A stretch of DNA of 64,000 bases from Rossellomorea marisflavi (GTDB lineage: Bacteria > Bacillota > Bacilli > Bacillales > Bacillaceae_B): NCBI RefSeq assembly GCF_001274775.1, contig NZ_LGUE01000005.1, positions 367,836 to 431,835 of the forward strand, written 5' to 3'. A model generated the notes under the pieces. It ran no database searches. It had not been told where the DNA came from and saw only the letters and a list, made by a program, of their open reading frames with translations. Every line of letters begins with the position of its first letter. The stretch's first letter is position 1. This document shows positions 16,887-25,754 of the stretch, piece by piece. Made by a program: the position numbers and the translations under genes.

Positions 16887-17005
16887 AAGTCATTGACGCA
16901 ACCTTCAAACTTCTTTAAAATAGATAGAGATAAAAAGAGAACGGGCGGGCGTGAAGACCGGTATAGGATCTGCGTCCGGGTCCTGGTTAATGGAAAGGGA
17001 AACAG

Positions 17006-17998
17006 ATGATGAAACCAAAGAATCAGCTGCTTGTATTCACAGGGACGGTCGTCTTGCTGGTGGCTTTCATTGCACTGAGCATCGTGTACGGCTACACGGA
17101 TACGTCCTGGAAGGCAGCGTTCGATACATTTATGGAACCAGATGGGTCGACTGAACACCTTGTGATCCAGAATATCCGGCTTCCCCGTGCGCTCATTGCT
17201 GCGGCAGTCGGGGCTTCCCTGGCCATTTCAGGGGTGCTTATGCAAACCTTGACGAAGAATCCACTTGCTTCACCCGGAATCTTCGGGATCAACGCGGGAG
17301 GGGGATTCATGGTCGTCATGGCCGTGACGCTGTTCGGCGTCACGAGCCTTCAATCTTTTGCATGGCTTTCATTCCTGGGTGCTGCTATCGCGGCTGTCGG
17401 TGTCTTCATCATCGGAGGAGCATCCGGCTCCAACGGATTGACGCCCATGAAGCTCACGCTTGCAGGCGCTGCCATCACCGCGATGTTTTCATCCTTTACC
17501 CAAGGACTTCTTGCTCTGAACGAAGCGGCACTCGAACAGGTATTGTTCTGGCTGGCCGGTTCGGTCCAGGGAAGGAGCCTTGCGATCCTTGCCGGGGTGT
17601 TTCCTTATATTCTGGCGGGATGGATCCTTTCCCTCATGATAGCGGGTAAGATGAATATACTTGCCATGGGGGAAGACGTCGCCAAAGGACTTGGCGTAAA
17701 GACGAATATCCTGAAGGTGATCTCCCTCGTCGCCGTGGTGCTTTTGGCAGGTGGATCCGTGGCGGTGGCAGGGCCGATCGGATTCATCGGAATCGTGATC
17801 CCCCATATCGCCCGGAAGATCATTGGGGTGGATCACCGCTGGCTCATCCCATACTCAGGTCTGCTTGGGGCGATCCTACTATTGGCGGCAGACATCGGGG
17901 CCCGTTACATCATCATGCCACAGGAAGTGCCTGTCGGCGTGATGACGGCCGTCATCGGGGCACCATTCTTTGTGTATGTGGCCAGGAGGGGGTACTGA
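17006..17998 (+). CDS. FecCD-family siderophore ABC permease, subunit 1
   Basis: 330 residues with about nine or ten membrane helices, of the FecCD/BtuC family. Typical elements are VIQNIRLPRALIAAAVGASLA near the N-terminus and GPIGFIGIVIPHIAR in the cytoplasmic loop that contacts the ATPase. Pairs with the next gene to form a heterodimeric permease. First gene of a tight rightward operon; the following start is four bases after its stop. The start may be at the first or second of two adjacent ATG codons. Confidence 0.93.
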   Translation: MMKPKNQLLVFTGTVVLLVAFIALSIVYGYTDTSWKAAFDTFMEPDGSTEHLVIQNIRLPRALIAAAVGASLAISGVLMQTLTKNPLASPGIFGINAGGGFMVVMAVTLFGVTSLQSFAWLSFLGAAIAAVGVFIIGGASGSNGLTPMKLTLAGAAITAMFSSFTQGLLALNEAALEQVLFWLAGSVQGRSLAILAGVFPYILAGWILSLMIAGKMNILAMGEDVAKGLGVKTNILKVISLVAVVLLAGGSVAVAGPIGFIGIVIPHIARKIIGVDHRWLIPYSGLLGAILLLAADIGARYIIMPQEVPVGVMTAVIGAPFFVYVARRGY

Positions 17999-18001
17999 GC
18001 A

Positions 18002-19057
18002 ATGAGTCGGTTCACAGGGAAAAGATGGTTGAAAGAGCGGGTATCCGTTCTTATGGATACATCGGCTTTAAAGAAAATCGTTCTGCTGGCGGTACTCACA
18101 ATGCTCGCCGTGATCATCAGTACCGGCATCGGTGATATGCAGATCGCACCGTGGAAGGTGGTTTCCGTCTTCTTCGGCGGAGGATCAAGCATCGATCAGC
18201 TAGTGGTCACATCCTTCAGGCTTCCGAGGATCCTCATCGCGCTTCTGGCAGGGATGGCCCTTGCCGTTGCAGGTGGTATCCTCCAAGGCATGATCCGCAA
18301 CCCCCTTGCCTCTCCCGATATCATCGGGGTGACAGGGGGGGCCGGGGCAGCCGTTGTCGCATTTTTGACGATTTTCAGCAACAAGGATAATACATTGATG
18401 GTCAGCATCAAGTGGCTCCCGGTGGCAGCTTTCATCGGTGCGGCGATCATCGCTTTCCTCGTCTATTTCCTGGCATGGAAGAAGGGCGTTTCACCCGTAA
18501 GGCTCGTTCTTATCGGAATCGGGATCTCCGCCCTTACCCAGGCCTGTACGACGCTCCTGATGGTCATGGGGCCGATCTACCGGGCAAGTCAGGCGAACAT
18601 ATGGATCACCGGCACCGTGAACGGATCAGACTGGCAGGACGTATGGATCTTGCTTCCGTGGAGCATCATCTTCATCCTCCTGAGCTTCATGATCACCCGG
18701 CAGCTGAACATTCAGGAGCTTGGTGAGGAGGTGGCGACAAGCGCAGGAGCCAACGTTCAGCGGCAAAGATTCATCCTCCTCCTCATGTCTACGGCATTGG
18801 TCGGGGGCGCGGTCGCTTTCGCAGGTGGGATCGGATTTGTTGGATTGATGGCCCCTCATATGGCGCGTCGCCTTGTAGGGTCATCATTTGGTGCACTTCT
18901 ACCCGTGGCGGCTTTGATCGGCGGACTGCTTGTGTTGCTCGCAGACCTGATCGGAAGGACACTCTTCCTTCCCCTGGAAGTGCCGGCGGGCGTGTTTACC
19001 GCCGCAATCGGAGCACCTTACTTCATCTATCTATTATTTAAAACAAGACATTCTTAA
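18002..19057 (+). CDS. FecCD-family siderophore ABC permease, subunit 2
   Basis: 351 residues, second membrane subunit. A basic N-terminal extension of about 25 residues precedes the first helix. Family hallmarks include [21 protein letters not shown] and [17 protein letters not shown]. subtilis YfiZ/YfhA form such a pair for hydroxamate siderophores and use the YusV ATPase; the present locus has the ATPase directly behind the permeases. The exact siderophore is not readable. Confidence 0.93.
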   Translation: MSRFTGKRWLKERVSVLMDTSALKKIVLLAVLTMLAVIISTGIGDMQIAPWKVVSVFFGGGSSIDQLVVTSFRLPRILIALLAGMALAVAGGILQGMIRNPLASPDIIGVTGGAGAAVVAFLTIFSNKDNTLMVSIKWLPVAAFIGAAIIAFLVYFLAWKKGVSPVRLVLIGIGISALTQACTTLLMVMGPIYRASQANIWITGTVNGSDWQDVWILLPWSIIFILLSFMITRQLNIQELGEEVATSAGANVQRQRFILLLMSTALVGGAVAFAGGIGFVGLMAPHMARRLVGSSFGALLPVAALIGGLLVLLADLIGRTLFLPLEVPAGVFTAAIGAPYFIYLLFKTRHS

Positions 19058-19071
19058 AGGAGTTGGCCAGA

Positions 19072-19890
19072 ATGAGCAAGTGTCTTCAAACGAAGGATCT
19101 AACATTGGCATATGGAGAAAGAACGATCATCGATCAGATGGACCTCGATATCCCCAAGGGTGAAATCACGGTGTTCATCGGAGGAAATGGATGCGGAAAA
19201 TCGACGCTCCTGCGCTCCATCGCCCGGTTAATGAAGCCGAAGGAGGGATCTGTCCTCCTTGATGGCGAATCCATTTCCCGTTTGTCGACGAAGGAAGTTG
19301 CTCGGAAAATGGCCATCCTCCCCCAGACGCCGGTATCACCTGAAGGGTTGACGGTGCTTCAGCTTGTGAAGCAGGGAAGATATCCTCATCAGTCATGGCT
19401 TAAGCAGTGGTCCCGAAAGGATGAAGAAATCGTTGAAGATGCGCTTCGTGCGACGGGAATGGAGGAATTCCGCGATCGTAAAGTGGATGAACTCTCCGGC
19501 GGTCAGCGTCAGCGCGCATGGATTGCCCTGACTCTCGCCCAGGATACAGATATTATTCTTCTGGATGAGCCGACAACCTATCTTGATATGACCCATCAGA
19601 TCGAAATCCTGGATCTCCTGTTTGAGTTGAATGAAAGGGAGGGCCGCACGATCGTCATGGTCCTTCATGATATCAACCTTGCATGCCGGTATGCTCACAA
19701 TATCGTGGCCATCCGCGACCGGGAAGTCTACGCCCAAGGAAAACCGGAAGAAGTCATCAGCTGTGAATTGGTGAAGCACGTATTCGGGATGGACTGTCAG
19801 GTTTCCAGTGATCCATTATTTGGTACACCGCTCTGCATTCCGTTCGGGAAGGGGCGCTGCATCCTCAAACCTGTCGGTGTCACGGGATGA
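19072..19890 (+). CDS. yusV: Siderophore ABC transporter ATPase (YusV/FecE-like)
   Basis: 272 residues. Walker [10 protein letters not shown] (37-45), signature [10 protein letters not shown], Walker [12 protein letters not shown] and a switch His (VLHDINLA) are all intact. It would energise the two permeases just upstream. AAAGGAG lies nine bases before ATG 19072; a TTG at 19063 is in frame but inside that spacer. Overlaps the next gene by four bases (ATGA). The neighbours yusU and a yusW-like gene support equivalence to B. subtilis YusV, a shared ATPase for several siderophore systems. Confidence 0.93.
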   Translation: MSKCLQTKDLTLAYGERTIIDQMDLDIPKGEITVFIGGNGCGKSTLLRSIARLMKPKEGSVLLDGESISRLSTKEVARKMAILPQTPVSPEGLTVLQLVKQGRYPHQSWLKQWSRKDEEIVEDALRATGMEEFRDRKVDELSGGQRQRAWIALTLAQDTDIILLDEPTTYLDMTHQIEILDLLFELNEREGRTIVMVLHDINLACRYAHNIVAIRDREVYAQGKPEEVISCELVKHVFGMDCQVSSDPLFGTPLCIPFGKGRCILKPVGVTG

Positions 19891-20639
19891 CAGAAGCGGG
19901 TCTCGGCAGGGACCAATGGAGCTTACTCGAGAAATATCGTTTCACGGTGCACGATGATGAAGACGGTACCGATGTGGCATCTTTACTCGATCCTGCCGAA
20001 TTGGACCTGTACATCTCAAGCAGGCTCCATATGATCGGAACGGAAGATTGTATGGCAGCCGCATCGATCTTTATGAAACGATACGCCTTCACCGCTGCCA
20101 TGGCACTCATGGCGATGACCTGCTGGAATCGTAAGATGGACGTGAACCCAGAGAATATGATCCTTGTCGATCATATGAAGAGTGGACTATGGCTTCCCCG
20201 TGTGCATATGAAAAATGTGGGGATGGAGGCTTTCCATTCTAATGAAGAGAAAAGGACATATCTCCAAAACCTCTTCCAAAATACCATTGTTCCGATCATC
20301 CAAGCTGTGAACTCCACATTCAACGTGCCAGAGATGATTCTTTGGGAAAATGTTGCCGTCTATATCTACTGGGTCTATGAAACAGACGATTTTTTCATGG
20401 GGGAAGGGAATGAATCTGACAGGGAAGAAGATTTCCGTATGATCCTGTCTGAAGAAAACGCCCACTGGTTCGGCACCTGCAGGAAAAACCCCCTTAACCG
20501 CTTTTTCAGGGAGAAATCCCCGGTTGACGGGGAAATGATCAGAGTCAGAAAAACCTGCTGTTTTTCATATCGTCTAGACGGAGCCACCGGTAAATGTATA
20601 ACCTGTCCCCTTCAAGACAGGACCAGAAAGGAGAGTTGA
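19887..20639 (+). CDS. FhuF-like ferric siderophore reductase
   Basis: 250 residues. The C-terminus has Cys224, Cys225, Cys237 and Cys240, a CC-x11-C-x2-C arrangement resembling the [2Fe-2S] motif of FhuF (CC-x10-C-x2-C). FhuF-type proteins reduce imported ferric hydroxamate siderophores in the cytosol to release iron. The preceding region has the general layout of the IucA/IucC C-terminal/FhuF fold. Coupled to the ATPase gene by a four-base overlap, fitting import followed by reduction. The one-residue longer Cys spacing is unusual. Confidence 0.82.
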   Translation: MTEAGLGRDQWSLLEKYRFTVHDDEDGTDVASLLDPAELDLYISSRLHMIGTEDCMAAASIFMKRYAFTAAMALMAMTCWNRKMDVNPENMILVDHMKSGLWLPRVHMKNVGMEAFHSNEEKRTYLQNLFQNTIVPIIQAVNSTFNVPEMILWENVAVYIYWVYETDDFFMGEGNESDREEDFRMILSEENAHWFGTCRKNPLNRFFREKSPVDGEMIRVRKTCCFSYRLDGATGKCITCPLQDRTRKES

Positions 20640-20642
20640 ACC

Positions 20643-20903
20643 ATGAGTGAATTCGACGATCAGTTTGATGCCTTGATTGAAAAATACACGGAGCTGCTCC
20701 TTGGTGAGAGCACATCTGAAAAGAAAGAAATGGTCACACGCTATGCGCTATATTCCTTCATTGCGAAGAATATGCCCGCTCTCGTCAAGCATTGGAACTC
20801 CCTTTATCCGGAAGGGAAAGCGGATATGAAAGAGATGGTGGAGCAGATCAAGGAGTGGAACAGGATCCACCGCGAGCAAACGAAAGGCCAGGATGATTCA
20901 TAA
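20643..20903 (+). CDS. yusU: YusU-family small protein (DUF2573)
   Basis: 86 residues, acidic and helical, no Cys, soluble. It resembles B. subtilis YusU, which sits beside yusV. Function unknown; the constant pairing with the siderophore ATPase suggests a link to iron uptake. It starts three bases after the FhuF-like gene, preceded by AGGAGAG, so it is last in the operon before a terminator. Confidence 0.8.
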   Translation: MSEFDDQFDALIEKYTELLLGESTSEKKEMVTRYALYSFIAKNMPALVKHWNSLYPEGKADMKEMVEQIKEWNRIHREQTKGQDDS

Positions 20904-20957
20904 GAGCCATTCCCAAACGGGGCGCAGAATGCGGACCGTTTCGGGTGGCTCTTTTTG
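20903..20957 (+). terminator. Long-stem terminator after yusU
   Basis: AGAGCCA-TTCCC-AAACGG pairs with CCGTTT-C-GGG-TGGCTCT around a 15-base loop and is followed by five T. Confidence 0.85.
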
Positions 20958-21025
20958 TATCCATGTTTTATGGAGAAAGAGAAGGGAAAAGAATCTATAT
21001 ATTCAACAAAAGGTGGTGCAACTCT

Positions 21026-21712
21026 ATGAAAGGATATTATGCCGGAGCGGCGTTTTTGTTGACGGGATTCCTTACGTTGTCGGCGTGCAGCCAGGACAGT
21101 AGTGCTTCAGATGACAAGGATCAAAAGGTTACCTCCCAGAAACAAACCGACCAGACCGATGACATGAAGCCTGATGAAATGGAAGAGACGCAAGGGACTT
21201 CAGTATCCGATGAAGATGAAATGAATGATCGTAGTGAAGACAAAGAAGAGCAGGCGACAGGGAAACAGGAAGGTGAAAATCAACTGAATGTTGAAGAGGA
21301 AAAGTATGAAACAGCTGAAAAAGCAGCAGAGTCCATCAAAGATTATTCAACAGTGGAACAAACCAATACCGATTTGGGGCATGGACTCAAAGCCCTCCAA
21401 GAAGGAGCAGCAGGACATGAATATGTTTCATGGAATGAAGGAAATTGGCTGATCAGGGTCGATTTCCCAACTGACGGGCAATATGCCATTGACGGCTATG
21501 ATGGAGGCCTTGATATGGCCAAAGAGGTCGTTGCCTATCTTGAAGACCACGCTCTTCCTGCTCCGCATGACAGGGGAGTCATCACCATCAACGGATTCAA
21601 GGAGCATCCCGGTACGGAAGTGATGTGGCAGGATGGAAAAGTAGTCTATACCATTGATTCAGATGACAAGAATCCCTTCAATGCCATTCAGCGTGCCGTC
21701 GATGAAACGTAA
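21026..21712 (+). CDS. YusW-like lipoprotein
   Basis: 228 residues. A signal peptide ends LTLSAC (Cys21), followed by an approximately 80-residue low-complexity linker very rich in Asp, Glu, Lys, Gln and Thr, and then a compact C-terminal domain from about residue 105 (WLIRVDFPTDGQYAIDGYDG, ITINGFKEHPGTEV). B. subtilis yusW encodes a putative lipoprotein beside yusV, which is why I call it YusW-like. Function unknown. The start at 21026 is fixed by the signal peptide and AAGGTGG upstream. It has its own transcription unit behind the yusU terminator. Confidence 0.72.
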   Translation: MKGYYAGAAFLLTGFLTLSACSQDSSASDDKDQKVTSQKQTDQTDDMKPDEMEETQGTSVSDEDEMNDRSEDKEEQATGKQEGENQLNVEEEKYETAEKAAESIKDYSTVEQTNTDLGHGLKALQEGAAGHEYVSWNEGNWLIRVDFPTDGQYAIDGYDGGLDMAKEVVAYLEDHALPAPHDRGVITINGFKEHPGTEVMWQDGKVVYTIDSDDKNPFNAIQRAVDET

Positions 21713-21722
21713 GAGTACAAAC

Positions 21723-21766
21723 AAGCCCGTCCCGATGTGTGATGACACACCGGGACGGGCTTTATT
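21723..21766. terminator. Bidirectional terminator
   Basis: AAGCCCGTCCCG pairs perfectly with CGGGACGGGCTT (12 bp), with a second inner stem GTGTG/CACAC. It lies between two convergent genes and can serve both. Confidence 0.88.
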
Positions 21767-21778
21767 ATGGAACGGGTA

Positions 21779-22420
21779 TCAGCACCTGTACTGGACATCC
21801 GGTTCAGTCAGGTTGTAATAAGTGGTCCTGACCTCCGCCGTCCAGAAAGCAAATGCCTCTCTCCAAGATACGCTCTCAAAGAATTCATCAACGGACTGGT
21901 TCTCTGAATCCCATTCAATCAACGTGTTGAGCGGTGGGATACCTCCAAGCCATAGACCGTTCGTCAAATCTGTTCCTTTCTCCCTGACCAGAAGGATCGG
22001 GATGCCTCGCTGGAAGGCCATCGCGGGCTCGATCTGAGCAAAGCTCGAGCCCTGCCAAAACGGTTCAGGAGAAGGTGTACCTCCTACATTGGTATCCACC
22101 ACTTCTACAAGAAAGCGGCGGAAGTTCATAGCCAGCATGCCGTAGCTTGATGATACCAGTCTTCGAACGTTGGTTAAAATGGTTTCCGGATAGTTTTCGG
22201 TAATAGGGCCAGTACGGGGGAAAAGAAGGGCTTCTTCCATCTCGGCTATCAGCCGATTAAGGAATTGCTGCTGACGGGGATTGAGGGTGTTGGTAGTACT
22301 TAAGAAAACAGGAAGGCGGAACGCCCTGTCCATACACTTCTTGTGAACCATGCACGCATCATCATGATCCGAAGAAGCAGGAGGACCTTCCCCTCTTTGA
22401 TGTCTTCGGTTTCTTGCCAT
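21779..22420 (-). CDS. Unrecognised Rossmann-like protein, TIR/nucleoside-deoxyribosyltransferase-like layout
   Basis: 213 residues with an exceptionally strong ribosome binding site (GGAGGTGATT). An Arg/His/Asp/Cys-rich N-terminus (1-32) precedes a likely alpha/beta domain: strand LPVFLST (36-41), helix 47-64, a segment ILTNVRRLVSSSYGMLAMNFRR (81-102), then SSFAQIEPAMAFQRGIPILLVRE (125-147). The last segment, with Glu131 before a helix and a following hydrophobic strand, is laid out like the catalytic Glu region of TIR-like and nucleoside 2-deoxyribosyltransferase-like folds. That is pattern reading only; no family is assigned. No partner gene is next to it. Confidence 0.6.
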   Translation of the reverse strand: MARNRRHQRGEGPPASSDHDDACMVHKKCMDRAFRLPVFLSTTNTLNPRQQQFLNRLIAEMEEALLFPRTGPITENYPETILTNVRRLVSSSYGMLAMNFRRFLVEVVDTNVGGTPSPEPFWQGSSFAQIEPAMAFQRGIPILLVREKGTDLTNGLWLGGIPPLNTLIEWDSENQSVDEFFESVSWREAFAFWTAEVRTTYYNLTEPDVQYRC

Positions 22421-23006
22421 GTAATCACCTCCATTTCTAGTAATAGTATATGAAAATGATAGAGAAGGGTTCGGACTATTTCTGCAGAACTTAGAAGAGT
22501 AGACTTCTGATTATCCTCTCTACCAATCAACGATACCGCCATATGAAAAAAACGCCCTGATAAAAAGGCGTGGATAGTGAGTATACAGAGTAATCGACCA
22601 AATCCTAAGTGAATAGGCCATTCTCAAAGGAAACTCAAAAAAGCAAGAAGAAGCGATGTAAGCTCTGGGATGTTAATTGAGGTGATATATGTGTGAAAAG
22701 GTGGATGACCAGAAAGCCTTCACCAATCCAAATGCACACAGTGCAGTGAAGCGGAGGCCACCCGACTCCTATGGGAAAAGCGGGCAGGGTGAGACCCTGC
22801 AGGCCTGCCGAAGCGGCTCACCGCACGCCCCATGGAAAGCGGGTGGCCGCAGCGGAACGGAACGAACCCCTGTCCCATCCATATGATAGATTCGCTCACC
22901 CTACAGCACTCTCCAATTCATCAGCGTACTTCTGAGCATTTATGAACGATGCTTTTTGCTAGTGTTCATAAATGGATTCTCAGTAAGAATAGAAACGCCC
23001 CAGTCC
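22421..23006. other. Non-coding gap carrying a dispersed repeat
   Basis: 586 bases between two leftward genes. The only recognised content is repeat copy C (22745-22867). A frame from 22689 to 22886 begins with an apparent ribosome site only three bases away and its second half is repeat DNA, so I do not call it a gene. Confidence 0.55.
22745..22867. repeat. Dispersed GC-rich palindromic repeat, copy C (inverted)
   Basis: From GTGAAGCGGAGGCCACCCG to GCAGCGGAACGGAACGAAC. Its reverse complement aligns with copies A and B through the blocks CCGCTTCGGC, CAGGGTCTCA and GGAGTC, and restores the CCTCCGCTTCA end that copy B lacks. It contains GCAGGCCTGC, a 10-bp palindrome. Confidence 0.75.
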
Positions 23007-23315
23007 TTACACTTGATCCAGATAAACGAAAACATCCTCTTTATCCATGCTTGAAGAAGCCTTCAATACCCTCCATCCCTTCAGCCTGCTTCCACACTGG
23101 AAGGAAAGCGATTCTCCTTCTGATACACGGAAGGGGATTTTTTTACTTTTGCACCAGTCGATCTGCAACTGTATGACATGTTCACCTGGAGTGACAGAGA
23201 ATTCTTCTGTACCACCATTTTTGATCTCCCCCGTTTTTTCCCCATCCACATAAATGTCATAACTGCGCATTTTGTTCATGAATTGTGACTCTCTTGAAAT
23301 TGTAATTTTCCCCAT
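23007..23315 (-). CDS. Conserved hypothetical beta-rich protein
   Basis: 102 residues without signal peptide. The central part (SYDIYVDGEKTGEIKNGGTEEF followed by VTPGEHVIQLQIDWCKSK) has the alternating pattern of a PEGA-like or Ig-like beta-sandwich. There are two Cys residues (in DWCKSK and FQCGSR). No catalytic motif is visible. An AGGAGAGGA-type site precedes the ATG. Not recognised further. Confidence 0.65.
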   Translation of the reverse strand: MGKITISRESQFMNKMRSYDIYVDGEKTGEIKNGGTEEFSVTPGEHVIQLQIDWCKSKKIPFRVSEGESLSFQCGSRLKGWRVLKASSSMDKEDVFVYLDQV

Positions 23316-23372
23316 TTATATCCTCTCCTATCATCTTTTTAATCATCATACCATGATGAGCAGCCAGAGAAA

Positions 23373-23407
23373 GAAAAAAGCAGACAGGAATGTTCGCCTG
23401 TCTGCTT
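23373..23407 (-). terminator. Intrinsic terminator after the CotF-like genes
   Basis: AAGCAGACAGG pairs with CCTGTCTGCTT around a seven-base loop; leftward it is followed by five or six T. Confidence 0.85.
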
Positions 23408-23413
23408 GTGGGA

Positions 23414-23752
23414 TTATTGAATGGGCCCATTCCCCTTATAGGGGAACTGGGATGCGGTCTGCTGGTGCTGCATGAGGGACTGCTGCAGTGTTTGGCTGTC
23501 CGCTGCTTCTAGTGAATACCAGCCTTTCCTGAACATTTCATTGTAGAGCTCCCGCTGGGCGTTCTGGGTTTCCGTGAAGACGGAGAGGATGTCCTGGTAC
23601 AATCCGTCGTGGCTCGCTTCGTTCAATGCGGTCCCGTAAGATGCAGTCATATGCTTTTCCAGTGACAAGATGTCGGTCATGAAGTCCCGATCATTCATCT
23701 GTGGCGTGTCGGGTACTTGGGTCTTGGGGTTTTGAATCTTGGACTGATCCAT
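23414..23752 (-). CDS. CotF-family spore coat protein
   Basis: 112 residues with a coat-F ferritin-like helical domain: DRDFMTDILSLEKHMTASYG followed by a helix with YQDILSVFTETQNAQRELYN and FRKGWYSLEAA. Proteins of this family (CotF, YraD, YhcQ) are deposited on the spore coat or surface. The C-terminus is Gln-rich. It is second in a two-gene unit, 12 bases behind another member of the family, and is presumably expressed late in sporulation. Confidence 0.85.
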   Translation of the reverse strand: MDQSKIQNPKTQVPDTPQMNDRDFMTDILSLEKHMTASYGTALNEASHDGLYQDILSVFTETQNAQRELYNEMFRKGWYSLEAADSQTLQQSLMQHQQTASQFPYKGNGPIQ

Positions 23753-23764
23753 GTGAATTCCTCC

Positions 23765-24022
23765 TTATGATTGTTGCATCGTATGCTTCTGAAGATGACT
23801 CATCAATTGTTCGTAATGTCGCTGATGCATCTGACCGCACCGATCGAGCATGGAGCGGATGGATGGGTCTTGTGAATGGGCAGCGGCAAAATGACATTTT
23901 TTCATGGCATTGAGGTTCCATGCCAGCATATCGTTTATATAAAGGGAATCCTTTGTTGTGATCACTTGCGGCGGTTGTTGATAGACGGTACCTTGGGAAG
24001 TATTCATTGGTTGTTGGTCCAA
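23765..24022 (-). CDS. yusN: CotF/YusN-like small spore coat protein
   Basis: 85 residues: a Gln/Pro-rich N-terminus, then a two-helix segment TTKDSLYINDMLAWNLNAMK and DPSIRSMLDRCGQMHQRHYEQLM typical of the short coat proteins YraG/YusN. It is the first gene of the unit with the longer CotF-like protein. The two may form hetero-oligomers, as inferred for cotF-type pairs. In B. subtilis yusN lies near fadM, as here. Confidence 0.75.
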   Translation of the reverse strand: MDQQPMNTSQGTVYQQPPQVITTKDSLYINDMLAWNLNAMKKCHFAAAHSQDPSIRSMLDRCGQMHQRHYEQLMSHLQKHTMQQS

Positions 24023-24201
24023 AATGGTTCCTCCTTTTCTTAATGGGCGAACATGTATTATTGTGCCTCCCCTACAATCAAGTATTCAGTCGGAACGTTC
24101 TCCTGATAAAGTAATCAAACACTATATTCAAACTCGACAAAAGGTGATAGAATGTTGGTAAATATGATAATTGTTTGAACATTTTATTTTTTGGCACTAA
24201 A

Positions 24202-24213
24202 GAAAACGTTTTC
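24202..24213 (+). promoter_or_regulatory. cre-like palindrome upstream of fadM
   Basis: GAAAACGTTTTC is a perfect 12-bp palindrome matching the core of CcpA sites (TGAAAACGTTTTCA-like), 38 bases before the fadM start. Carbon catabolite repression of proline or fatty-acid use would make sense. Confidence 0.5.
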
Positions 24214-24250
24214 CGAATAAAGATAATTGTTCTACAGGGGGCATAACAAC

Positions 24251-25168
24251 ATGGAACAGGCAATGCGTAATTTCTTTTTATTCCTTTCAAAAAATAAATC
24301 AATGACGAAGCTTGCCAAGAAGTACGGTTTGCGATTCGGTGCCGCACGTTTCGTGGCAGGGTCTTCGATCGTCCAGGCAACAGCAGTAATACGGGAGCTT
24401 AACAAACAGAATCTTGCTGTCACCATCGATTACCTTGGTGAATTTGTGGATAATGAAGAAGAGGCGAATGCCATGGCGAAGGAATGTGTTGAGGCCATCC
24501 GCGCCATCGGGAAAGAGCATCTGAACTCACAGTTATCCTTGAAGATGACGTCCATGGGACTGGATATCTCAGAGGAAGTGGTCATGAAGAACATGAGGAT
24601 GATCCTCGATGAGGCTACAAGGCAAAATGTATTCGTTACCATCGATATGGAGGATTATGGACGTTGCGGCCAGACAATCGATATTTTCAAGAGGCTCAAA
24701 TCCGAATATGACAACATCGGTACGGTCATTCAAGCCTATCTATATAGAACGGAAAAGGATATAGACGATCTTAATCACTACTCACCCAATCTGCGCTTGG
24801 TGAAGGGAGCATATAAAGAATCACCCGAAGTGGCGTTCCCAGACAAAAAAGACGTGGACGAGAGCTTCAAGCGCATCATCAAGACCCATCTCCTGAACGG
24901 TAATTACACCGCCATCGCGACTCATGATGATGCCATGATCGAATACACGAAACAGCTCGTCGAGGAATATAACATTCCTTACGACCAATTTGAATTCCAG
25001 ATGCTGTTCGGGATCAGGGTGGAGCGTCAACATGAACTTGTGAAGGAAGGATACAAAATGCGCGTCTATGTTCCGTATGGCACCGACTGGTACGGATACT
25101 TCATGAGGAGGCTCGCTGAAAGACCGGCAAACGTCGCGTTTGTTCTAAAAGGGGTCATGAAGAAATAA
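24251..25168 (+). CDS. fadM: Proline dehydrogenase (FadM/YusM)
   Basis: 305 residues, a monofunctional FAD-dependent proline dehydrogenase that oxidises proline to pyrroline-5-carboxylate. Visible landmarks are VFVTIDMEDYGRCGQTIDIF, VIQAYLYRTEKDIDDL, LRLVKGAYKESPEVAFPDK and the C-terminal FQMLFGIR, with the flavin and proline-binding RRLAERPAN. B. subtilis yusM (fadM) sits beside fadNAE in the same way. ATG 24251 is preferred, with CAGGGGG upstream; a TTG at 24227 overlaps that site. Confidence 0.92.
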   Translation: MEQAMRNFFLFLSKNKSMTKLAKKYGLRFGAARFVAGSSIVQATAVIRELNKQNLAVTIDYLGEFVDNEEEANAMAKECVEAIRAIGKEHLNSQLSLKMTSMGLDISEEVVMKNMRMILDEATRQNVFVTIDMEDYGRCGQTIDIFKRLKSEYDNIGTVIQAYLYRTEKDIDDLNHYSPNLRLVKGAYKESPEVAFPDKKDVDESFKRIIKTHLLNGNYTAIATHDDAMIEYTKQLVEEYNIPYDQFEFQMLFGIRVERQHELVKEGYKMRVYVPYGTDWYGYFMRRLAERPANVAFVLKGVMKK

Positions 25169-25176
25169 GAATGGCA

Positions 25177-25202
25177 AGGACCCCTCAAATGGGGTCTTTT
25201 TG
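25177..25202 (+). terminator. Intrinsic terminator after fadM
   Basis: GACCCC/GGGGTC stem around TCAAAT followed by five T. Confidence 0.8.
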
Positions 25203-25225
25203 GTTGGAGAGAATGGAGGGGTGGA

Positions 25226-25723
25226 ATGGAGTTTATACCGATGGAGATCCGCAGTCCTTATTTTCCAAGGATGGTCAGATTGTACAGCAGGCTTTTTAAC
25301 GTGGAACGCATACCGATGGAGATCCAGTTCAGAAAACATGCGAAATACCCGGGGCATGAAGGGTATCTTGTGGTGGAGAATGGGGCTGTCATCGGCTACA
25401 TATATGGGTACACCTCACTCAAAGGCCAGTATTACCACGATCTACTCGCCCGGCATCTGCTACCTGAAACAGATTGGATAAGGGACGCTATGGAACTTGT
25501 GGAACTGGGCGTGGCTCCTGAACATAGGGGAAAAGGTATTGCAGGGAAACTCATGGATACCCTCCTTGAAGGAAGGAGGGAAGAAAAGGCACTTCTGACT
25601 GTCAGGAAGGAAAATACAGGAGCGATCCGATTATATGAAAGAAAAGGATGGGTGGTCGTAAAGAAAGGATTCTTCCCCCATGTACCGGAGGAATATTTCA
25701 TCATGGGCAAAAAGCTTACGTAA
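25226..25723 (+). CDS. GNAT-family N-acetyltransferase
   Basis: 165 residues. The acetyl-CoA pyrophosphate loop is VAPEHRGKGIAGKLM (about 92-106), preceded by the beta-4 strand MELVELG and followed by NTGAIRLYERKGW, the standard C-terminal helix and loop. The N-terminus repeats the phrase RIPMEI/IPMEIR twice. The substrate is unknown; RimI-like peptide or small amine acetylation is possible. Its stop is near a hairpin shared with the opposing small gene. Confidence 0.85.
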   Translation: MEFIPMEIRSPYFPRMVRLYSRLFNVERIPMEIQFRKHAKYPGHEGYLVVENGAVIGYIYGYTSLKGQYYHDLLARHLLPETDWIRDAMELVELGVAPEHRGKGIAGKLMDTLLEGRREEKALLTVRKENTGAIRLYERKGWVVVKKGFFPHVPEEYFIMGKKLT

Positions 25724-25726
25724 ACA

Positions 25727-25747
25727 GGCGTTCCCCTAGGAAACGCC
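25727..25747. terminator. Short bidirectional hairpin between convergent genes
   Basis: AGGCGTT pairs with AACGCCT, with an inner CC/GG stem. No strong T run, so termination efficiency is uncertain. Confidence 0.5.
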
Positions 25748-25754
25748 TTCCGCA

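Noticed and set aside
22689-22886. Short rightward frame around repeat copy C
   Set aside because: Ribosome site spacing of about three bases and a second half made of repeat DNA; kept only as a weak finding.
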